Of a DNA stretch of 64,000 nucleotides, positions 17,323 through 27,554 are shown piece by piece (within the stretch, counting starts at the first letter, position 1; each line of letters opens with the position of its first letter). The position numbers were made by a program, and so were the translations under genes. The stretch is from assembly GCF_050563535.1 (NCBI RefSeq), contig NZ_JBNXUO010000007.1, forward strand, positions 124,001 to 188,000. Reading direction: 5' to 3'. The notes under the pieces are model-generated. The model was not told the DNA's origin and made no database searches. It was given only the letters and a program-made list of their open reading frames with translations. Source of the DNA: Falsiroseomonas sp050563535 (GTDB taxonomy: Bacteria; Pseudomonadota; Alphaproteobacteria; Acetobacterales; Acetobacteraceae).

Positions 17323-17360
17323 TGTTGTCAATGCGCATATCCTATTGTATCGAGACAACA
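17323..17360 (+). promoter_or_regulatory. Inverted-repeat operator between acyl-CoA ligase and IclR genes
   Basis: TGTTGTC at 17323-17329 is mirrored by GACAACA at 17354-17360. A third related element, TATTGTATCG (17343-17352), matches 8 of 10 bases of the reverse-strand element TGTTGTCTCG (17351-17360). The three-element layout is again IclR-like. The last base touches the ATG of the IclR gene, as expected for an autoregulated divergent promoter. Function is inferred. Confidence 0.5.
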
Positions 17361-18172
17361 TGCCGCCCGCGCCGCGACCCCGCGCCGATGCCCTTCCGCC
17401 CGCCCCGCGGGGGGGCGGCGCGGTGATCCGCGGGGTGCCGGCGGTCACGCGCGCCGCCGCCATCCTCCGCCTGCTCGCCCGCAGCACGGAGCCGCTCGGC
17501 GTGCAGCCCATCGCCCGCGCGCTCGGCCTCGTGCCCAGCACCTGCCTGCACATCCTCCGTGCCCTCGCGGCGGAGGATCTCGTCTCCTTCGACCCGGTGA
17601 CGAAGCGCTACGGCCTGGCGGGCGGCGTGCTGGCGCTGGCGCGGGCGATGCTGCGCCACGACGCCTTCGGCAACCTGGCCCAGCCCGTGCTGGACCGGCT
17701 GGCCACGCGCCACGGCGCGACCGCGATCGGGGTGGAGGTGGCGGGGCTGGAGCGCATCGTGGTGGTGGCCATCTCGCGCCCCGGCCAGGCGCTGCGGCTG
17801 CAGGTCGACATCGGCAGCCGCTACCCGGCGCTGATCAGCGCGACCGGCCGCTGCATCGCGGCCTTCGGCGGCCATCCCTGGCCGGTGCTGGAACGCCGCT
17901 TCGCGGCACTCCGCTGGGAGGACCCGCCGAGCCTCGCGGAATGGCGGGCCGACATCGCGGCCACGGCGCAGGCGGGCTACGCGGTGGACGAGGGGCGCTA
18001 CATCGCCGGCGTCACCGTGGTCGCCGCCCCGGTAATGCCGCATGGCCGCGTTTCCCATGCCGTGGTCATGGTGGGGGTCAGCGAACAGCTGCGCCGCATC
18101 GGGCTTGCCGCGCTCGGCGAGGAGCTTCGCGCGGAGGCGGCGGCGCTGACGCGGCGGCTGGAAGGCGGATGA
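17360..18172 (+). CDS. IclR-family transcriptional regulator
   Basis: A 270-residue regulator. An N-terminal winged helix-turn-helix (VTRAAAILRLLARS through PSTCLHILRALAAEDLV) is followed by an effector domain with SRYPALISATGRCIAAF and a C-terminal VMVGVSEQLRRIG. The ATG at 17360 is chosen because the operator repeat ends there; the frame is open to 17288 but this would place the operator in coding sequence. It overlaps the MFS gene by 4 bp (ATGA), so both are co-transcribed. It probably regulates the divergent acyl-CoA operon and the transporter. Confidence 0.85.
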   Translation: MPPAPRPRADALPPAPRGGGAVIRGVPAVTRAAAILRLLARSTEPLGVQPIARALGLVPSTCLHILRALAAEDLVSFDPVTKRYGLAGGVLALARAMLRHDAFGNLAQPVLDRLATRHGATAIGVEVAGLERIVVVAISRPGQALRLQVDIGSRYPALISATGRCIAAFGGHPWPVLERRFAALRWEDPPSLAEWRADIAATAQAGYAVDEGRYIAGVTVVAAPVMPHGRVSHAVVMVGVSEQLRRIGLAALGEELRAEAAALTRRLEGG

Positions 18173-19365
18173 GCATGCCGGGACGGTTCGGCGGCCTCGG
18201 CGCCGCGCTGCTCGCCACCACGCTGGCGCAGGCGCTGGCGACGATGGCGGTCTATGCCCTGCCGGTGATGGCGCCCGTCGCGGCGCGCGACCTCGGCCTC
18301 GGCGCGCAGCTGATCGGCGCGCAGGTGGCGCTGGTCTACGGCGCGGCGGCGGCCGCGTCCTTCGTCTGCGGCGGGCTGCTGCCGCGGGTGGGTCCGGCGC
18401 GGCTCACGCAGCTCGCGCTCGGGCTCGGCGGGGCCGGCAGCGCGGCCATCGGCCTGGGCGGGCTGGCGGGGGTGGCGGCCGGTTCGCTGCTCCTCGGCAT
18501 CGGCTACGGGCTGACGACGCCGGCGGCGACGCAGGTGCTGAACCGTCGCGCGCCCGCGGCGCGGCGCAACCTCGTTTTCTCGGTCAAGCAGATGGGCGTG
18601 CCGCTGGGCGGGGTGATGGCGGGGCTGCTGCTGCCCGCCGCGTCCCTGCTGGCCGGCTGGCGCGGCACGGCGCTCGGCGTCGGCCTGGTGCTGCTGCTCG
18701 CGGCCGCGGCGCTGACCCCCTTCCACCAGGCCTGGCGCGACGATCGCGACCCGGCGCCCGCCCCGGCTGCGGCGCCGGGCGGGGGTGGCGTGCCGCGCGC
18801 GGGCCGCGGTCTCGGCGCGCTCGCCGCGATGGGGGCGCTGTTCTCCACCGTGCAGCTGTCGCTCGGCGCCTATGGCGTGACGATGCTGGTGGCCGAGTTC
18901 GGCTGGACGCCGGTGGCGGCGGGTGCGGCCACCGCGGCAGTGCAGGCCAGCGGGGCCGCGGCACGGCTGGCCTGGGCGCTGCTGGCGGACAGGCTGCGCG
19001 CCGGGCTTCCCACCCTTGCGCTGCTGGGCTGCGGCATCGGGCTGGCGGCGCTGGCTATGCCGCTGGCCGCGCAGTGGCCGGCGGGGGCCGTGCTGGCGCT
19101 GCTCTGCGCCTTCGGCGCCTGCGCCAATGGCTGGGCCGGGATCGCCATGGCGGAGGTGGCGCGCCTGGCCCCGCCGGGACGCGCGGGGGCGGCGAGCGGC
19201 GCGGTGATGGGCGCGACCTATGGCGGCATCGTCGTCGGCCCGCCGGCCTTCGGCGCGGCGGTGCTGCTGCTCGGCTCCTACGCCGCGGCCTTCGCGGCGG
19301 TGGCGGTGCTGCCGCTGGCGGGGGCGGCGGTCGTCTGGCGGGCGCATCGCGCGCGCGGCGCCTGA
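18169..19365 (+). CDS. MFS transporter
   Basis: A 398-residue very hydrophobic protein with about twelve predicted membrane segments and a central hydrophilic loop rich in Ala, Pro and Asp near residues 185-205. The first half holds VARDLGLGAQLIGAQVALVYG and the second a repeat of the fold (FSTVQLSLGAYGVTML). It resembles the cyanate/nitrate/organic acid group of the major facilitator superfamily, but the substrate is not evident. Translation is coupled to the IclR gene by a 4-bp overlap, so it probably imports or exports the ligand sensed by that regulator. Confidence 0.82.
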   Translation: MSMPGRFGGLGAALLATTLAQALATMAVYALPVMAPVAARDLGLGAQLIGAQVALVYGAAAAASFVCGGLLPRVGPARLTQLALGLGGAGSAAIGLGGLAGVAAGSLLLGIGYGLTTPAATQVLNRRAPAARRNLVFSVKQMGVPLGGVMAGLLLPAASLLAGWRGTALGVGLVLLLAAAALTPFHQAWRDDRDPAPAPAAAPGGGGVPRAGRGLGALAAMGALFSTVQLSLGAYGVTMLVAEFGWTPVAAGAATAAVQASGAAARLAWALLADRLRAGLPTLALLGCGIGLAALAMPLAAQWPAGAVLALLCAFGACANGWAGIAMAEVARLAPPGRAGAASGAVMGATYGGIVVGPPAFGAAVLLLGSYAAAFAAVAVLPLAGAAVVWRAHRARGA

Positions 19366-19441
19366 CCTGCGTGCGCCCCCCTCGCGCGGCGGCTGGGGAG
19401 TTGGCATGCTGCCGGGGAACAGGGGGCGGGAGAGGCGGGCG

Positions 19442-20641
19442 ATGGTCCATCCGGTGGTCGAGGGCGTGCGGGCCTGGCAGGAGGATCTCGCCGCGATCCG
19501 CCGCGATATCCACGCCCATCCCGAACTCGGCATGGAGGAGGTCCGGACCTCCGCCCTCGTCGCGCGGGAATTGCGGGCGCTCGGCATCGAGGTGACGGAA
19601 GGGGTCGGCCGCTTCGGCGTGGTCGGCACCATCCGCGGCAGCCGCCCGGGGCAGCGCGTGGTCGGGCTGCGGGCCGACATGGACGCGCTGCAGATCCCGG
19701 AGGCGACGGGAAAGCCGTGGGCGTCCACCCATCCCGGCCTGATGCATGCCTGCGGCCATGACGGACACACCACCATGCTGCTCGGCGCCGCGCGGTGGCT
19801 GGCGGCGCACCGGGACTTCGCCGGCACCGTCCACCTGATCTTCCAGCCCGCCGAGGAGGGGCGCGGCGGCGCCAAGGCGATGCTGGAGGACGGGCTGTTC
19901 GACCGCTTCCCCTGCGACGTGGTCTATGGCCTGCACAACAAGCCCACCATGCCCGCCGGCAGCTTCGCCATCCGCACCGGCCCGGCGCTTGCCGCCGCCG
20001 ACCGCTTCCGCGTGACCTTCCGCGGCACCGGCGGGCATGGCGGGTCCACCCCGCACCTCGCCACCGACGTGACGGTGGTGCAGGCGCATTTCGTCCTCGC
20101 GCTCCAGACCATCATCGGCCGCAATGTCCCGGCGGTGGAAGCCGCGGTGCTGAGCGTGGGCTCCATCGAGGGAGGATCGCCCAAGGCGTCGAACGTGATG
20201 CCGGCGGAGCTCACCGTCACCGGCACATCGCGCAGCTACACGCCGGCGGTGCGTGACCTGCTGGAGCGGCGGATCGGGGAGCTCGCCCGCGGCCTTGCCG
20301 CGGCGCATGGCTGCGCGGCGGAGGTCGAGTACACCCGCGGCGTGCCCGCCCTGGTGAACCACGCGGAGCAGGCGAAGGTCGCCTTCGCCGCCGCGGCCGC
20401 GCTGGTGGGAGAGACGGCGGTGGACCCCGCCCACGCCCCCGTGACGGGGGCCGAGGATTTCGCCCTGATGCTGCAGGCGCGGCCGGGTGCCTTCATGTTC
20501 ATCGGCGGCGGCGCGGGGCCGGACGGCACCTCGGCCAACCTCCACACGCCGCATTTCGACTTCAACGACGACATCATCCCGCTCGGCGTCGCTTATTGGG
20601 TGAGCGTGGTGGAACAGGAAATGGGCAGCCTGCGCGGCTGA
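19442..20641 (+). CDS. M20-family amidohydrolase/carboxypeptidase
   Basis: This 399-residue metallohydrolase of the M20D group (hippurate hydrolase, IAA-amino acid hydrolase) removes an acyl or peptidyl group from an amino acid. The metal-site motifs are RADMDAL, MHACGHDGHT, FQPAEEGRGGAKAML and the terminal histidine in ANLHTPHFDF. The dimerisation-domain histidine is in GTGGHGGSTP. Start ATG at 19442 follows GGGAGAGG; ATG at 19406 is possible. No signal peptide is visible, so it is cytoplasmic. It precedes the dipeptide-type ABC importer by 115 bp on the same strand, so it may hydrolyse the imported compound. Confidence 0.9.
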   Translation: MVHPVVEGVRAWQEDLAAIRRDIHAHPELGMEEVRTSALVARELRALGIEVTEGVGRFGVVGTIRGSRPGQRVVGLRADMDALQIPEATGKPWASTHPGLMHACGHDGHTTMLLGAARWLAAHRDFAGTVHLIFQPAEEGRGGAKAMLEDGLFDRFPCDVVYGLHNKPTMPAGSFAIRTGPALAAADRFRVTFRGTGGHGGSTPHLATDVTVVQAHFVLALQTIIGRNVPAVEAAVLSVGSIEGGSPKASNVMPAELTVTGTSRSYTPAVRDLLERRIGELARGLAAAHGCAAEVEYTRGVPALVNHAEQAKVAFAAAAALVGETAVDPAHAPVTGAEDFALMLQARPGAFMFIGGGAGPDGTSANLHTPHFDFNDDIIPLGVAYWVSVVEQEMGSLRG

Positions 20642-20756
20642 CGGGACGGGTCGCGGAAAAGCGTGCAGGGCTGCCGCGTCATCATGTAGCGTTCGGGAAG
20701 CAACAGGGGGCGGGCCACGCGCGAAAGGCCCGCCGGGCGGAGATGGGAGAACGGGC

Positions 20757-22553
20757 ATGACGGCAGACGACCTGCGCCAGATGATCGGGCGCGTGCAGCG
20801 CGGCTCACTCTCGCGCCGCGGCTTCGTGCGGCGGCTCGCGGCCTTCGGGCTCACCGCGCCGATGGCGACGCAGCTGCTCGCGCTGTCGGGCATCCCGGCC
20901 GCCTCGGCGCAGAGCGTGCCGCAGTACAGGCCGACGCGGCGCGGCGGCGGCGGGCCGCTGAAGATCCTGTACTGGCAGGCCTCGACGCTGCTGAACCCCC
21001 ATTTCGCCGTCGGCACCACAAACCAGGACGCCAGCCGCATCTTCTACGAACCCCTGGCCGGCTGGGCGCAGGACGGCACGCTGCATCCCATCCTGGCGGC
21101 CGAGATCCCGTCCACCGACAATGGCGGACTGTCGGCCGACGGGCGCTCCGTCACCTGGAAGCTGAAGCGCGGCGTGAAGTGGCATGACGGCCAGGACTTC
21201 AGCGCCGACGACGTGGTGTTCAACTGGGAATACAACCGCAACCCTGCCACCGCCACGGTCAGCTCCGGCAGCTACCGCGACATCAACGTCACCAAGGTGG
21301 ACGACTTCACCGTCCGGGTGGAGTTCGAGCGGCCGACCCCCTTCTGGGCGGATGCCTTCGTCGCCACGCGCGGGATGCTCATCCCGAAGCACCTGTTCAA
21401 GGACTATGCCGGCGCCAATTCGCGCGATGCGCCGGCCAACCTGCGTCCGGTCGGCACCAGCCCGTACCGCCTGGCCAGCTTCGCCCCCGGCGACACGGTG
21501 CGGGCCGAGCTGTTCCAGAACTACCACATGGCCAATCGCGGGCATTTCGACACGGTGGAGGTGAAGGGCGGGGGCGACGCCGTCTCCGCCGCGCGGGCGG
21601 TGCTGCAGACCGGCGACTTCGACTATGCCTGGAACCTCCAGGTCGAGGACGAGATCCTGAAGCGCCTCGAAGCCGCGGGGCGCGGGCGCGTGGACATCGT
21701 GGAAGGCGGCGACATCGAGTTCGTGATGCTGAGCGTCACCGACCCGAACCGCGAGGTGAACGGGGAGCGCGCGCATGTCAGCACGCAGCACCCCGCCTTC
21801 CGCGATCCCGCGGTTCGCCAGGCGATGGCGATGCTGCTGGACCGCAACGCGATCGAGCAGTTCATCTACGGCCGCGGCGGGCCGGCGGCGGCCAACTTCC
21901 TGAACAACCCGCCGCGCTACCGTTCGGACAACATGCGGTGGGAGTTCAGCATCCAGAAGGCGAACGAGGTGCTGGACCAGGCCGGATGGGCGCGCGGGCG
22001 CGACGGCATCCGAGCCAAGGACGGCGTGCGGCTGCGCTTCGTCTTCCAGACCTCGGTCAACACGCCGCGCCAGCGCACCCAGGCGGTCTACAAGCAGGCG
22101 GCGCAGCGCGCGGGCATCGACCTCGAGCTGAAGTCGGTCGTCGCCTCTGTCTTCTTCTCGTCGGATGTCGCAAACCCGGACACCTACACGAAGTTCTGGA
22201 CCGACATGCAGATGTACACGACGACGATGCCCCAGGCGGACCCGCAGCTGTTCATGAACCAGTTCGTGTCGTGGGAGATGTCGACGAAGGAGAATTCCTG
22301 GCAGGGCCGCAACATCCTCCGCTGGCGCAGCGAGGAATACGACCGCATCTACCGCGAGGCGGAAGGCGAGCTGGACCCGGTGAAGCGGGCGGCGCTGTTC
22401 ATCCGCATGAACGACCTCGTCGTGGGCAGCAACCACATCATCCCGGTGGTCCGCCGCCCGCGCGTGCGCGCCAGCCTGAACAACCTGCGCCCCGTGCTGA
22501 GCGCCTGGGACAACGACTTCTGGCTGCTGGGCGACTGGTACCGGGAAGCCTGA
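20757..22553 (+). CDS. ABC transporter substrate-binding protein, peptide/opine type
   Basis: A 598-residue family 5 extracellular solute-binding protein. The N-terminus carries a twin-arginine-like signal (SRRGFVRRLAAFGL, with cleavage near ASAQS), suggesting export in folded form. Typical family sequences are the WKLKRGVKWHDGQDFSADDV motif, RPVGTSPYRLASFAPGD and the RQAMAMLLDRNAI region. It is the first gene of a five-gene importer and is followed after 19 bp by the first permease. The ligand could be a dipeptide, oligopeptide, opine or glutathione-like compound. Confidence 0.9.
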   Translation: MTADDLRQMIGRVQRGSLSRRGFVRRLAAFGLTAPMATQLLALSGIPAASAQSVPQYRPTRRGGGGPLKILYWQASTLLNPHFAVGTTNQDASRIFYEPLAGWAQDGTLHPILAAEIPSTDNGGLSADGRSVTWKLKRGVKWHDGQDFSADDVVFNWEYNRNPATATVSSGSYRDINVTKVDDFTVRVEFERPTPFWADAFVATRGMLIPKHLFKDYAGANSRDAPANLRPVGTSPYRLASFAPGDTVRAELFQNYHMANRGHFDTVEVKGGGDAVSAARAVLQTGDFDYAWNLQVEDEILKRLEAAGRGRVDIVEGGDIEFVMLSVTDPNREVNGERAHVSTQHPAFRDPAVRQAMAMLLDRNAIEQFIYGRGGPAAANFLNNPPRYRSDNMRWEFSIQKANEVLDQAGWARGRDGIRAKDGVRLRFVFQTSVNTPRQRTQAVYKQAAQRAGIDLELKSVVASVFFSSDVANPDTYTKFWTDMQMYTTTMPQADPQLFMNQFVSWEMSTKENSWQGRNILRWRSEEYDRIYREAEGELDPVKRAALFIRMNDLVVGSNHIIPVVRRPRVRASLNNLRPVLSAWDNDFWLLGDWYREA

Positions 22554-22572
22554 TGCCGGCCGTCCGCGACGC

Positions 22573-23532
22573 GTGACCCAGTACCTCCTCCGGCGCCTGC
22601 TCATCGCGATCCCGAGCCTGCTCGGGATCAGCGTCGTGCTGTTCACGGTGCTCGCGCTCGCTCCCGGCGATCCGTTCGAGGAGCTGGCGACCAACCCGGC
22701 CATCCCGCCCGAGGTGCGCGCCGCGCTGCGCGCCAGCCTCGGGCTCGATGACCCCGTCCATCTCCGCTACTTCCACTGGCTCGGCGCCATGCTGCGCGGG
22801 GACTGGGGGTATTCCTTCGTCAGCCGCATCCCGGTGGACGACCTGATCCTGCAGCGCCTGCCGACGACGCTGGTGGTGATCGGCGCGTCGCAGGTGCTGG
22901 CGCTGGCGGTCGCGCTGCCGGTCGGGGTCTATGCCGCGACGCGGCCCTATTCGGTCTTCGACCAGGTGGCCAACACGCTCGCCTTCGTCGGCTTCTCGTT
23001 GCCCACCTTCTTCACCGGGCTGCTGATGATCCTGCTGTTCTCCATCACGCTGGACTGGCTGCCCTTCGTCTACCGCACGCAGATCGACGCGACGGGGTGG
23101 CGGTGGTGGTGGGAACACCTGCGGCAATCCATCATGCCGGTGCTGGTGCTGGGCCTGTTCCAGGGCGCGGCCTGGACGCGCTTCGTGCGGTCCGCCGTGC
23201 TGGACGTGGTGCGGCTGGACCATGTGACGACGGCGCGCGCGAAGGGGCTGCCGGAAGGCCGCGTCACGCGCCGCCACGTCGTGCGCAACGCGCTGATCCC
23301 GGTGGTGACGCTGGTGGCGCTGCAGATGCCCACCGTCTTCGGCGGCGCCATCGTGACGGAGCAGATCTTCCGCGTCCCTGGCATCGGGTCGCTGCTGATC
23401 AGCGCCATCCTGGCGAACGACACGCCGGTGATCATGGCCGTGACCTTCGTCTTCGCCTGCCTCGTCATCTTCTTCAACCTGGTTGCGGACATCCTGTATG
23501 GCTGGCTCGACCCCCGCATCAGCTATCGCTAG
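22573..23532 (+). CDS. ABC transporter permease, DppB type
   Basis: A 319-residue inner-membrane permease. The typical DppB opening YLLRRLLIAIPSLLGISVVLF is followed by a periplasmic segment and five further membrane helices. The cytoplasmic EAA-like loop reads DHVTTARAKGLPEGRVTRRHVVRNALIPV, which docks the ATPase. GTG at 22573 is the start. The gene overlaps the next permease by 35 bp, consistent with a tightly coupled operon. Confidence 0.92.
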   Translation: MTQYLLRRLLIAIPSLLGISVVLFTVLALAPGDPFEELATNPAIPPEVRAALRASLGLDDPVHLRYFHWLGAMLRGDWGYSFVSRIPVDDLILQRLPTTLVVIGASQVLALAVALPVGVYAATRPYSVFDQVANTLAFVGFSLPTFFTGLLMILLFSITLDWLPFVYRTQIDATGWRWWWEHLRQSIMPVLVLGLFQGAAWTRFVRSAVLDVVRLDHVTTARAKGLPEGRVTRRHVVRNALIPVVTLVALQMPTVFGGAIVTEQIFRVPGIGSLLISAILANDTPVIMAVTFVFACLVIFFNLVADILYGWLDPRISYR

Positions 23533-24426
23533 CCAGCCCGCCGCCGCGCGCCCGCGCATCGGGCCCTGGCGCGAGGCCTGGCGACGCTTCCGCAAGCACC
23601 GCCTCGCCGTCGTCAGCGCGGCGGTGCTGCTGCTGCTGGTGCTGGCCGTGCTGGTCGGGCCGCTGCTGTGGCGCCTGCCGATCGACGAGATCGACTTCAC
23701 CGCGCGGCTGCAGGGGCCGTCCTGGGACCATCCGCTGGGCACCGACGACCTCGGGCAGGACCTGCTGGCGCGCATCCTCTATGGCGGGCGCATCTCGCTT
23801 GCGGTGGGGTTCGCGGCCATGGCGGTGGCGGTGCTGGTCGGCGTGCTGGTCGGCGCGGTGGCGGGCATGGCGGGGCCGCGCCTCGACGCCGCGCTGATGT
23901 GGGTGACGGACCTGTTCCTGTCGCTGCCGCAGCTGCCGCTGCTGCTGCTGATCATCTACCTGTTCCGCGACACGCTGACCGGGCTCGTCGGGCCGGAGGT
24001 CGGCGTCTTCATCCTGATCGTCATCGTCATCGGCGGCTTCCGCTGGATGCCCGTGGCCCGCCTGGTGCGGGCGCAGTTCTTCTCGCTGCGCGAGAAGGAA
24101 TTCGTGGAGGCCGCCCGCGCGCTCGGCGCCAACCGCACGCGGCTGGTGGTGCGCCACATCCTGCCCAACGCGCTCGGCCCGGTGATCGTGGCGGCGACCA
24201 TCGACGTGGCGGCGGCGATCATCGCGGAAAGCACGCTGTCCTTCCTCGGGCTCGGCTTCCCGCCCGACATCCCGACCTGGGGGCGGCTGCTGTTCGACGC
24301 GAAGGACAACCTGGATTTCGCGCCGCACTGGGCGCTGTTCCCGGGCCTCGCCATCTTCCTGACCGTGCTGGCCATCAACTTCGTGGGCGACGGGCTGCGC
24401 GACGCGCTGGACCCGAGGCGCGTGCA

Positions 24427-24430
<4 letters not shown>
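23498..24430 (+). CDS. ABC transporter permease, DppC type
   Basis: A 310-residue second permease of the peptide importer. It has the DppC N-terminal cytoplasmic segment (PWREAWRRFRKHRLA) before the first helix, a periplasmic stretch ending HPLGTDDLGQDLLARILYGGRISL, and the EAA loop EFVEAARALGANRTRLVVRHILPNALGP. The ATG at 23498 lies inside the preceding gene; the frame gives 310 residues, the usual length. Its stop overlaps the next start (GTGA). Confidence 0.92.
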
Positions 24431-25412
<982 letters not shown>

Positions 25413-25416
<4 letters not shown>

Positions 25417-26387
25417 CCGAACCGCTGCTGCGCGTGGAGAAGCTGGTCAAGCGCTTCGCCGTGAAGGGGGGCGTGCTGCGCCGCACGGTGGGGGAGGTGC
25501 ACGCCGTCAGCGGCGTCAGCTTCGACCTCGCGCCAGGGGAGACGCTGGGCCTGGTCGGCGAATCCGGCTGCGGCAAGTCCACCACCGGCCGCCTGATCCT
25601 GCGCCTGATCGAGCCGACCTCCGGCCAGGTCTGGTTCGAGGGGCGGGAGATCACCGCCCTCGACAACCAGCGGATGGTCGCCCTGCGGCGCGACATGCAG
25701 ATCATCTTCCAGGACCCCTACGCCTCGCTCAACCCGCGAATGACCGTCGGCGCCATCATCGCCGAGGCGCTGGTGATCCACGCCCTCGCGAAGACCGCGC
25801 GGGAGCGGGAGGAGAGGGTGGTGAACCTGCTGGAGACGGTCGGCCTGAACGCCGACCACACCCGCCGCTTCCCGCACGAATTCAGCGGCGGCCAGCGCCA
25901 GCGCATCGGCATCGCGCGCGCGCTGGCCGTCTCGCCGAAGCTCATCATCTGCGACGAGCCCGTCAGCGCGCTCGACGTCTCGATCCAGGCGCAGGTGGTG
26001 AACCTGCTCGAGGACCTGCAGGAGAAGTTCGGGCTCACCTACCTGTTCATCGCGCATGACCTCAGCGTGGTGGAGCACATCAGCGACCGGGTGGCGGTGA
26101 TGTATCTCGGCCGCATCGTGGAGATCGCCTCGGCGCGGGATCTCTACGCCACCCCGCTGCACCCCTACACCGAGGCGCTCCTGTCCGCCGTGCCGATCCC
26201 GGACCCGACGGTGAAGCGTCAGCGCATCCGTCTGCAGGGCGACGTGCCGAACCCGCTCAACCCGCCCTCCGGCTGCCATTTCCACACGCGCTGCCCGATC
26301 GCCGATGCCGGCGCCTGCCGCAGCGTGACGCCGGAACTGCGGGAGGCACGGCCAGGCCACTGGGTCGCCTGCCACCACCGGGGCTGA
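25413..26387 (+). CDS. ABC transporter ATP-binding protein, DppF type
   Basis: A 324-residue second ATPase. Walker A is GESGCGKST, the Q-loop is IFQDPYASLNPRM, the signature is FSGGQRQRI, Walker B is LIICDEPVSALD, and the H-loop is the standard FIAHDLSVV. The C-terminal oligopeptide domain contains CHFHTRCPIADAGAC. It pairs with the DppD-type ATPase to energise the importer and ends the operon. A 190-bp non-coding interval follows, in which no gene or clear terminator was seen. Confidence 0.93.
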
Positions 26388-26578
26388 CCGCCGCGGCGCG
26401 AGGCCCGTGATTCGGCGGCGCGGGCCGGGGGAGGGCATGGTCCCGCCTGCGGGCCGGGCAGGGCAAACATCCCCCGTGGAACCCTCCCCGCCGAACATCT
26501 TCGCCCGCGCCCGCGCGCATTTGCCACCGCCGCGGCGGCCGTGACAGCATGCTGCAACAGCGAAGGGATGTTCCTGCC

Positions 26579-27544
26579 ATGATCCGCCGTCGCGGTATCC
26601 TGTTTGCAACCGGCGTGCTTGCGGCGCCTGCAGTGCGCGCCCAGGGGGCGTGGCCGTCGCGCCCCATCCGCATGATCGTCCCCTACACCCCCGGCGCCGC
26701 GACCGACGCGATGGCGCGGCTGGCGGCGCAGAAGCTGGGCGAGAGGCTCGGTGTGACGGTGGTGGTGGAGAACCGGGCCGGCGCCAATGGCGCCATCGGC
26801 AGCCAGGCGGTGCTGCAGGCGCCGGCGGATGGCTACACCATCATGGGTTCGGCCTCGATCCACCCGATGGCCCGGCACGTCATGAAGAACGCGCCCTACG
26901 ACCCGGTGGCGGATTTCGTGCCGCTGGCGCGCACCGCCCGCGGCCCGCTGGTGCTGGTGATGAACCCGCGCCTGCCCCAGGCCACCATCCCCGCCGTGGT
27001 CGAGGCCGCGAAGCGCGACCCCGCGCGCTGGTCCTTCGCCACCAGCAGCCTCGGCGCCGCCGGCCACCTGGCCAGCATCGAGTTCAACCGCCTGACCGGC
27101 GCCAACATCGAGATCGTCGGCTATCGCGGAAGCGCCCCGGCGCTGACCGATGTGGCGGCGGGCAACGCGCAGCTGATGTTCGACCCGGTGCTGGCGACGC
27201 TGCCGATGGTGCGCGGCGGGCAGCTGCGCGCGCTTGCCATCGCGACCGCCGCGCGCACGCCGGTCGCGCCCGACCTGCCGACGGCGGCGGAAGCCGGGCT
27301 GCCGGGCTTCGAGTTCTATTCCTGGTACGGCGTCTGGGGCCCGCGCGCCATGCCGCGCGAGATCGCGAACCGCATCAACCAGGCGCTCGTCGCCGGCCTG
27401 TCGGAACCCGAGGTGGTGACGCGCCTCACCGGGCTCGGCTTCGAGCCGGTGGCGGAGACGGTGGAGGAGGCGGAACGCTTCATCGCCGCCGATGTCGCCC
27501 GCAACGCGGAGCTGCTGCGCATCGCGAACTTCCAGCCGGAATAG
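26579..27544 (+). CDS. Bug/TctC-family periplasmic solute receptor
   Basis: A 321-residue receptor with a signal peptide (RRRGILFATGVLAAPAVRAQ) and the family sequences WPSRPIRMIVPYTPGAATD, VVENRAGANGAIG and GYRGSAPALTDVAAGNAQL. ATG at 26579 is chosen because it begins the signal peptide. It is monocistronic and convergent with selA, with a 10-bp gap. It has no catabolic neighbour, so its ligand cannot be guessed. Confidence 0.92.
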   Translation: MIRRRGILFATGVLAAPAVRAQGAWPSRPIRMIVPYTPGAATDAMARLAAQKLGERLGVTVVVENRAGANGAIGSQAVLQAPADGYTIMGSASIHPMARHVMKNAPYDPVADFVPLARTARGPLVLVMNPRLPQATIPAVVEAAKRDPARWSFATSSLGAAGHLASIEFNRLTGANIEIVGYRGSAPALTDVAAGNAQLMFDPVLATLPMVRGGQLRALAIATAARTPVAPDLPTAAEAGLPGFEFYSWYGVWGPRAMPREIANRINQALVAGLSEPEVVTRLTGLGFEPVAETVEEAERFIAADVARNAELLRIANFQPE

Positions 27545-27554
27545 CGGCGCGCCG

